A DNA stretch of 64,000 bases from Apostichopus japonicus (taxonomy: Eukaryota > Echinodermata > Holothuroidea > Aspidochirotida > Stichopodidae): positions 12,553,303 to 12,617,302 of the forward strand of contig NC_092581.1 in the NCBI RefSeq assembly GCF_037975245.1, read 5' to 3'. Each line of letters starts with the position of its first letter. The stretch's first letter is position 1. The notes beneath the pieces were generated by a model. That model had not been told where the DNA came from, ran no database searches, and worked only from the letters and a program-made list of their open reading frames with translations. Position numbers and translations under genes: made by a program. Below are positions 42,896 through 51,800 of this stretch, one piece after another.

Positions 42896-45800
42896 TAATA
42901 TATCTATAGGTAAAGAAAGGAGAGGATATTGAAAACAATTGATCATTTAAAAAATACTTTTTTTCTCCGTACTGCTCATAATTTTGATTTTACAGCGAGA
43001 GAGATGTACAAAGAGTGTGGTGGACCAGCATGCAATGTAGCAAAATATAATAAGCAGTGAGTGCTACAAATTATCAAACCACCCATAAAACAAACCGCAG
43101 AAGCAAAACTCACAGAAGTGTGCTTCAGTAACGAGAAGACAGGTCAGTGAATAATTTAGTGTTCAAAGTTTGTGTAGCAATATTGAATGATCTGAATTTG
43201 GTCTCTTATCATAATATAGTGTGATTAGAATGTGACAAGATTGCTATACATCTGTGGACTTGTGTATCTATAGGAATTTGACAATTTTTGTCCAGCATTT
43301 TGCGATGCGATACTGGATAAATTACTCCCTGCGGGTACAGTAAGTGAGAAACAGTCGAACAACTGTATATCACTACATAATCACGCCATCCAATTTAACT
43401 AAGCACTACCCAGCTGTCTTTGACTGATCCATGATTCACAAGTCAAACACCGTCAAATGTCTTTGCATGTCTGCAACTACTGTGCAGTAAAACAAACCAC
43501 TAAAGGATCTTACTGACTGTTGCAGGTACAGGGTACACTTCACATGGAGGCCACTACTCAGCCGGCTCTTATTGGTGATCTGCGGGCATGATGTAGTGTA
43601 TGATTTACTGACCACCCCGAAATAGAGTACAAAAAACTATAGTACAGTACCTGCAGTGTAATATATATATTACACAGAGTCACAGACACATTATTAAATT
43701 TGATATACAATACCAGGGTCGGTTCTGTGGTTGGTAAAGAAATTTAGGTACATTATGTCTACATAGAAGATTGCTTTGAGCTATAACGAGAACTATTACT
43801 TCAAATTTTCTTTCTATCCTTTTAAAGTTTTGCAAAAAGCAGGATATGAGAATAAGAATACATGTTATATCAAACTTTCAAACAAGCCAAGGTTCATTGT
43901 CCATGCAATTATTGAAGTAATGGTAAATTGTTTCACATATTTTTACAATGAAGACTCCATGATATATATGATAAAGTATTAGTTTCTGCACCTTCAGCAG
44001 CAATAAAGCGCATTGGACAACTTTTGTTGGAGTCTGGGCCATATACTGTAAGACTAGTTACTATTACTATTATTATTGTTATTATTATCTCATTTTACAC
44101 GGAGACATTGTTGTGTTTATTCATTATCATACTGCAGAGTGCAGACTACTCCTAAAGTCAAGCCATGGACTGGTACTCAGCACAGATGAGCTACTGTATG
44201 TACACAGAGTTATGTATGCCAACAGCTGTTCCTACTTATTTTAAGTCTGTCTAAATATGTACAGTGTATATTACCAATGTAAACAGATGGATGGGATTGT
44301 GTACCTCTCATGAAAGCAGCTCTGATTCATTTGCCAAACACAGAGGGGAAAAAATAAATATATACAGTATTATTAATCACACCATTGCAGATGAAAGTGC
44401 ACCTGTCATGGCCAAGACTTCACAGATGTTGCTGAACACTGAAAATCCTTACTGCCAAATCAAAATAAACTGCATATGACTCAATTTGCAGCTTTTGTGT
44501 CTTTCACAAATATGGTCTACAGTAGAAAAATTGTGTGGTATACAGTATTACCATGAGAAATTGCAGAAACTTTGTAGATTTGCAGGCATTTTCCAATCTT
44601 ATTTTACAATTTCCTATGGATTTTTCCCCCCAGACAAAACAGCACAGAATGATGAACTGGTACCTGTACTTTGTAGCCAGCTAACATATTTCTAAATGCC
44701 AAGCTACTGAACAGGCAAATTGGTACCACCATGCAGAGCTACTTTATTTAAGAGTTAGTCATCCAAGAACTAGATCCACTTTCAACCCTGTAGTCTCCTT
44801 ACATCTAGACTTACATCTGTCATCTGTGACATTGTTACCTCATCTGAGACATATAGTACTGTATTACTATTTGAGCAAAATACACAATAAAGATGTAAAT
44901 AGAGAGTTGAGGTGGGTGTCTTCAAACACTTCTTAGCATCAACTTTTTCTTTAAATGCTACACAAACTCAACAAAACGTACTATTGGGGCTACAAAAAGG
45001 GAACTTTCTCCCTCCAAAATGTAATGATAAGCATGTTGTAACAAGAGCCCAAATGGGCACTATGGTTCCCTGCTTAGTGGAATGTGAAAGTGTTGTTCAT
45101 ACTGTATGTCATATTTATGCCTGATATATGCTGCTATAAACCAACAACTGTATTCCTAGTTTGGATACAAACTGAGTTAAGGTTGTGGAGTTTATTGCAA
45201 TTTTAAATTTTGGCCACTCCCCAAAAATTGGGCCCAATAAATATTTTGCACCCAAATGATCTCAAAATATTGGGCCCCACAAATTTGGGCCCAAAGAATG
45301 TGTCCCAAAATGCATTTGAGGCCTGGCCCAAAAATTGAGCGCAGAATTTATTGGGACCCAGATGGCCTACGGCTACATGTACCAGCTATTAACCAACAAC
45401 TACTGTATCAAGTTTGGCTACAATCTGACTTAAAGCAGCATTTTGCGTCCTCGACTATGATATTTCTCAACCTCACTGACTCCACTATGCTCCACCATAA
45501 CTAGCTTATCTATTTATATTTTACTTCAAATGGGTGGCATAAAAGTCAAAAATATTGCAACTTTCAAATTTGTTGTTCTCCAAGATATTTTCCGTTGGGA
45601 ACCCAATAAACCTCGCCCATAATATGAATATTTAAACACTACGAACGTCATTGACAGATACGTAATATAACACCACGCTTGATTTGTGTACAGTCTATAT
45701 GGCAGTTGTACCAGGGAGTTGCATAACAACTCCCAACGCAAAGTCTTGAATCTAATTTTAGCAATGGCTCATAACTAAACCTGCATCTCTGATTGGTTGA

Positions 45801-48800
45801 ATTCAAACTAATGGGTTTGGGAACTGAATGCGATTTAATTTTGTATGTGGAATACTCGCCAATTAACGTTTTTGGCAGGGAAAAACTTGGCTAATATCTT
45901 AATTTGCTGTTTTGTGATTTGATGTATGTAAAAAACTTGATGGACATGTCAAAAAAGTAGAAAACGGCGACCAAACGCAAAATGCTCATGAATAAACATA
46001 CTATTCACTGATTGGTGGAATTCAAACTAGTGGATTTGGAGATATGAAAACTTTGTCGAGGACACTTTTACTCGTTATCGATATAAATCGTTAATTACTC
46101 GCTAATTAACGTTCTTGGCAGGGTGAAACTTGGATGGTATCTTAGTTTGCTCTTTTATGATTGATACATGTAAAAAAATCGATGCACATGTTAAAAAGGT
46201 GGAAAAAAGCGACCCAACACAAAATGCTGCTTTAAGGTTGCAGAGTTAATGCAATGTAAAGATTTTTATGTTTGACCCGAAAATCTCATTAATATTCATA
46301 AGGTCAGCACCAAACACGATAGGGTACATCTACATAGCAAGTATCACAAATATCCATCACTCTGTTGTTGAGTTATTGCAGACCCAAGCAAGTGTCACAC
46401 ACGCACACACAACCTGACTGCATAGGTTCATTTGCTTCCAGCAAGGAATAAAAAAAGTTCTACAAACGCCATCACCATGCATATTCCATAGTGTGAAAAG
46501 TTTCAGTGTATTGATGCTAAGAATGTATAGACTGGTATTTAAACAGCAGAGTATCGTTAAGTTTTGACATCATCAAAACTGTATTAACATAAATAATGCC
46601 CTAAGGTCTTAATCATTCTAATCTACAGTATAATGTCACACATCATCTCTAGTTATCTTCTGTTTGGCAAATGTTTTCTGTTTCTATCTTTCAAAACTTA
46701 GGTTCAATAGGCTGTGAAGGAACGAGCCTATAAAGTAAACAACCCATTATCACAATTTACACAACAAATCCATTAGCTTTGTAAACACAGCATTTACTAT
46801 AATTAATTGCCCTTCTGTGATACCACAAACTATTAAATTAACGACAAGGATCTTTCTTCAAAGAATAATTTTCTGCAAGAACTACTATCTCTGGAAGTTC
46901 ATAGTCAATCAAACAAGTTTTGATCCTATGTGCAACACCGATGACAAATGCACCTCCCTTCTGGATCCTCCTTTTGGATCCCCTCCTTCTAACCTTTCCT
47001 CTCTTCAAGGAAGCAAAAATGCAGCAAACCCAAATCTATATACTTTACTATACAACCTCTGTCTCACTGGCTTACTTAATTAGCTTATAAACAGCCTAAC
47101 AGGCCTGTCATGGAGGGTCTGTGGGCTACAGCCCAAGGGGTCCTGCAATCACTGTAGGGAGGAGCCTAGTGGAAAATATTGAGGGGTGCCTGGAGAGACA
47201 CGCCCGATATTCGTGTTTTCTCATTTTCATAATATAAATCAAGAAACTTGAAGGGTGCAAGGAGGGCTGTCCCAGTGGGCTGAACTGGTTTTGCACCGTC
47301 TACAGGCTGCTGCCAATACTGTGTCTACTTGAGCAAACCAACGATACCTTAGAAGACGAGCGTAGAGTTTATGGGGGATCCCAGTCAGAATACCAGCCCC
47401 GTCTCCGGAGGTCTCATCACAGCCACAAGCTCCTCTGTGCTTCATCCTCCGTAGCATAGTCTCTGCATCTTTGATAATCTGTTAGAAACAAATTGACATA
47501 GTAGGTGTTAAAAGATGATTGACTGTAAGGAGGGGGGGTTCAGAATTTTGCAATATGAAAGCAACAAAACTTATACTGTGAGTCTATGATTATATACAAC
47601 AAACATCTTTCTTCGACAAAATTGGAAACCATACTTTGCTCTACTTCGTGCTTCGATGCTTTTGGGTAAAGTGAGAACCATCAAAATGGGTCGCCTTGAG
47701 ATCATCGCATTCAAATTTGATGTACAGTACTGTAAGTACAGTACTGTGAACTGCACAACTTTAACATTTAAGATGAAATGTGGAGGGGAGGGGTACTGTA
47801 GGTGGAGGAAGAGGGAGTGGAAGAGGGAGTGGAAGAGAAGGAGGGGGGGGCTAAGATCATACAGCAGATGCACACTGCCAACCAGGCTTTGTGTTACATA
47901 CATTAGTACAGTACAGTGACTGCACAAATAGTGTATCAACAAGTACAGTACCAATTAAGTTCCATTTACCAATTTCTTATTATAAAATAAGCTTTCTTGA
48001 TTTACTGTGAATGTGATTATTTTCACATGCCGTTACTACCATACTGTACTGGCATACTCCCTAGTAGTTCACTGTATGCATTACAGAAGGTTATCGCTTT
48101 GAAAAGAGACACTTTGCATACCTCTGAGGTACGCACATACTGTATCTCTACACACACCCAGGTACTAACAGACCTGTCCTTATACATATTGTTACTGCTT
48201 GTGAGTAATCCAGAACATTATAATTATTGAATGCTGTTCATAAATTAAACATAATAGTGTGAAAAGGTTACCAGTAATGACTCTAGATAGGCACAGTAAA
48301 ACAAGAATGAAGAGGCTGTGAGGAGACAGGTAAGCGAGGAACCAAGTAAATCTGCTCGTCAGGAATCCTATCCAGAACAATATCTCACTAAATTGCATGC
48401 TGTTCAATAATAACTCAAAAAGTTTACTGGAGCAAGTAGTTTGCATACATATGTGTAGTTAATCAACATCTTATTGTGTTTAGGGACTCAGGGTCAACAA
48501 GGAGGATTACATGTATGTAGTTTGCAACTTTGCATATATATATATATAGTTAATCAACATCTTATCTGTCTGTGTTTAGGGACTCAGGGTCAACATACAT
48601 GTTAAGGGGGATTAAATGGGCCACTTAACAAGATATAAATCGATGTGGTTTTAAAGGTTAATATCTGTCTGTCTTGATGGGTATAAGTGTCACCTGTTCG
48701 GATGTTGCACGACCATGGACATAACAGTAAGTTTACTGTACATCTAAATAACTGGCAAGTAATTATAGCAGTACAATCACCATTCTATCATATTTACTGT

Positions 48801-51800
48801 CAAGGTAATTAAAAACAAACTGCTTTCAGGAAGAGAGTTAATTGTTGTCATGCAGTCACTTTTGCCATCCTGCAGTACTACAGTAGCAATCTTCATATTT
48901 GATGAAGTCTACTGAGTTACCTTTGCATGCCCTTGTGTAGTGAATTGAATATTCAGGAGGACATTTGGCCCACAAACTATCATAAGAGCTCCCAAATGAC
49001 CCGCAACTGATGGGTTAGACTTGCAAGTGATGTCACAAACTTGCAAGTGATGTAGCAAACAAGCCGACCTGCCCAGATACTAGACAAAATCCCACATCTG
49101 GCGGCTGAGTTGTGTGTCACCTCATGAAAGATGCAATTCAAATTGTTAACACTCAATGCGACTACTGTACAGTACATTTGCTTTACAAAGTTAGCATAAA
49201 AATTATCTGTACCTGTATAGATAAAAAATAAATTAAGTTAGAAAGGCCTGACGTTTCAATTCTAGCAGGATGTTCTTTAAAGACCAGGTAAGTGGGGGGG
49301 GGTTGGGAAGTACGGGCTCACTGGGGGTTGGCTTGCATTCCATCTATAACAAGTTTGACAAACCCAACTTTCTTGTTCAGTGAGCACTGTAATCCAAAAC
49401 TTCTCAACATCTACAGTAGTCGACATACTCCACCACAGAATTATGTTTTTACAGTAGCCAATTGGTTTCTGTTGTTCCACAATAAAACATATTATATAGC
49501 ATAATTTAACCCCAAAACATCCTCTATGATATCCAACTACAGCAATTACTCCTCACCAGTAGAGCTTCTGGAATTGAAATCACTGTACTACATTATCTAT
49601 ATGGTATACAGAGAGCAAAGGATTAACTACAGTACATGACCATCAATCATCCTGCACATACTGTATACTGTACATATGACATTCACACGACTTTCAGAAC
49701 AACATGCATAGGATTATGCAACTTCTGAATCAGATTCTCTGGATAACGAATTAAGACTGCCACGTGTGTTCGAAATTAATTATATGATGTGGTGTGTACT
49801 TCTTTAACATACAGTACTGCAGTCATACCCATGTTCCACTGCATGCTCCCAAATTAATGACCTCAAATACTATTTAAAGGAGCAGCTTACATCATGTTTG
49901 CAGTGTGTCTAGCTTCTACTGTACCCACAATCACGCATGCTTGTACTGTACAGAGAATTTTTACAGATGGTGTAACGTTTAATGAAGTTTGAACACACAT
50001 TTTCGGGATGTCATGTTCAAATGATCTTGTGAAAATTTGGTATGTATCCTACATGTACTGCAGGAGGAGTTAAGGGGAGAGGGGGAGAGCTGGAAAGTGG
50101 GGTGGGCTTCAATCCTTCATATTAATGGTCTATAATGTACATAATTAGTATTATCAGTCTAGCAAATTGTTTAACTTCAATGACAGTAATTAGTAGGTGG
50201 AAAAGTTGGTTACATGAATGGAAGATTAACACCACAGAAGTTGACTTATTATTTAAGGACATCTTATTCAATGACATTCAGATGACACTCAGGACTCTGA
50301 AACAGGGACTTGCACGTAATCCTTATCTAAAGGTAAATAGATGTATCAGTAAGTATTAACTGTCACGACGTGACAGTACACATTTCTTAGTAAACATACT
50401 GTACAGTACCTGCTTCAATATGGTATCACAAAATTTAGGTTACATTCAGGAGTCTAGGGTACAATGAGATGGTAAATAGGACCCACCCCCTAGTGTAATA
50501 CTGTACTAAAGATATAAATACTGTAGCTATTAATAAACCTGATGACTTTAAACCCACTTAGGAGTCTTTAATTATAGAACTGTCCAAACAATTACCTATA
50601 CTTATACGTAAACTATTAAAACTTCAACTAAGGTTCGCAATGTTAGTGTTTTTTGGCTATTTAGTTTATTTTTATTTTCTTGTATTTCTATACTCTTATT
50701 GTTGCAAATGTGAAAATTAAATAAATATGTATTCAATTCAATGGGCCTTAATTCTGTTTAGGAGAAGAGGGTGGAGGAGGGAGGGAGGGGGGGAAGGAAC
50801 AAAAGGATAGATATGGAGAGTGAAAAATCCCTCTCCAATGATTTGAAATCACAACTGTTTATTTTATTAAGACAGCAAACACATGTCACTTGTGAATCCT
50901 GGCAGAGGCACGTACTGTACTGTACAGTGGAGTACTATCACACAGAACAATATGGACAAACAGTTCAGTTATGTTTAGAGTGAAATAAAATTCTAATTTC
51001 CATGAAAGAATGAAAGAAAAACTAGGGAACAGTTAACAAGCCTAAGAAGAGAACTCTCTTTTGCACTATATATCCATTTAATAACTACATTAAACAACTA
51101 ATGTAGTTTTCTTAAATCAACTTGCAAAGAACTGTTTTTACTACAAAAAGGATGAGCTACAGCCCTCATTTAAACCAAGACTGACATTGTAAGGAAATAT
51201 TTACCAAACACAAAACTCTTTAACCATTGTAACTGTATATTAAGTAGATAACTCAAAAGTTAAGGCTACCAAATCAAGTTTCTGTCTAGATATAAAATTA
51301 TATAAAATAAAGTTCTCTAATCAACTGTACATTTCAGTCGCAAGGATTAGGACAAACTGATAGTTCAAAAATGGCTTACAGAGGAGTTTATGAACCCATG
51401 TGGGGTTAAACTACAAGTTTGGAAATGTCACAGTCTAGTCATGCAAGAGGCATGCAATTGACATGTGTTGGAGTAATGCCAGGAATAAATGATACAAACA
51501 GTTTGACATCAATGAACTTTGACCATTAAACTGTACGTAGGCTATTGTTTTCTCCATTTACTGTCATAAAATTTGTATTTTATGGATGAGTAGAACACTA
51601 TTTGAAGGTCATATATACTTATTATGTTTATTTTGGAATTTAATTGACCTATTGTTCAGACGTTATGCAGGTAAACATATAATTAAAAAGAGTGACAATG
51701 TTGCACAGAAAGGTTCTGTAAGACAGTCAACCTCTCCCAACCCCACACTCACCTCAGGGAAAATCATGCAGTCAGAGGACTAGAGGAGTGTTTTTTACAT

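Larger units (their letters stand above)
42778..47347. other. GOGAT intron 2
   Basis: 4.6 kb. Contains (TA)n at 42849-42892, a repeat with GGGCCCAA motifs (45220-45330) and a TTAA-flanked MITE (45434-46231). No nested gene recognised. Confidence 0.6.

Noticed and set aside
47571-47954. 127-aa minus-strand frame just upstream (in gene sense) of GOGAT exon 2
   Set aside because: No domain, in-intron position, and it would break the conserved join between exons 1 and 2.
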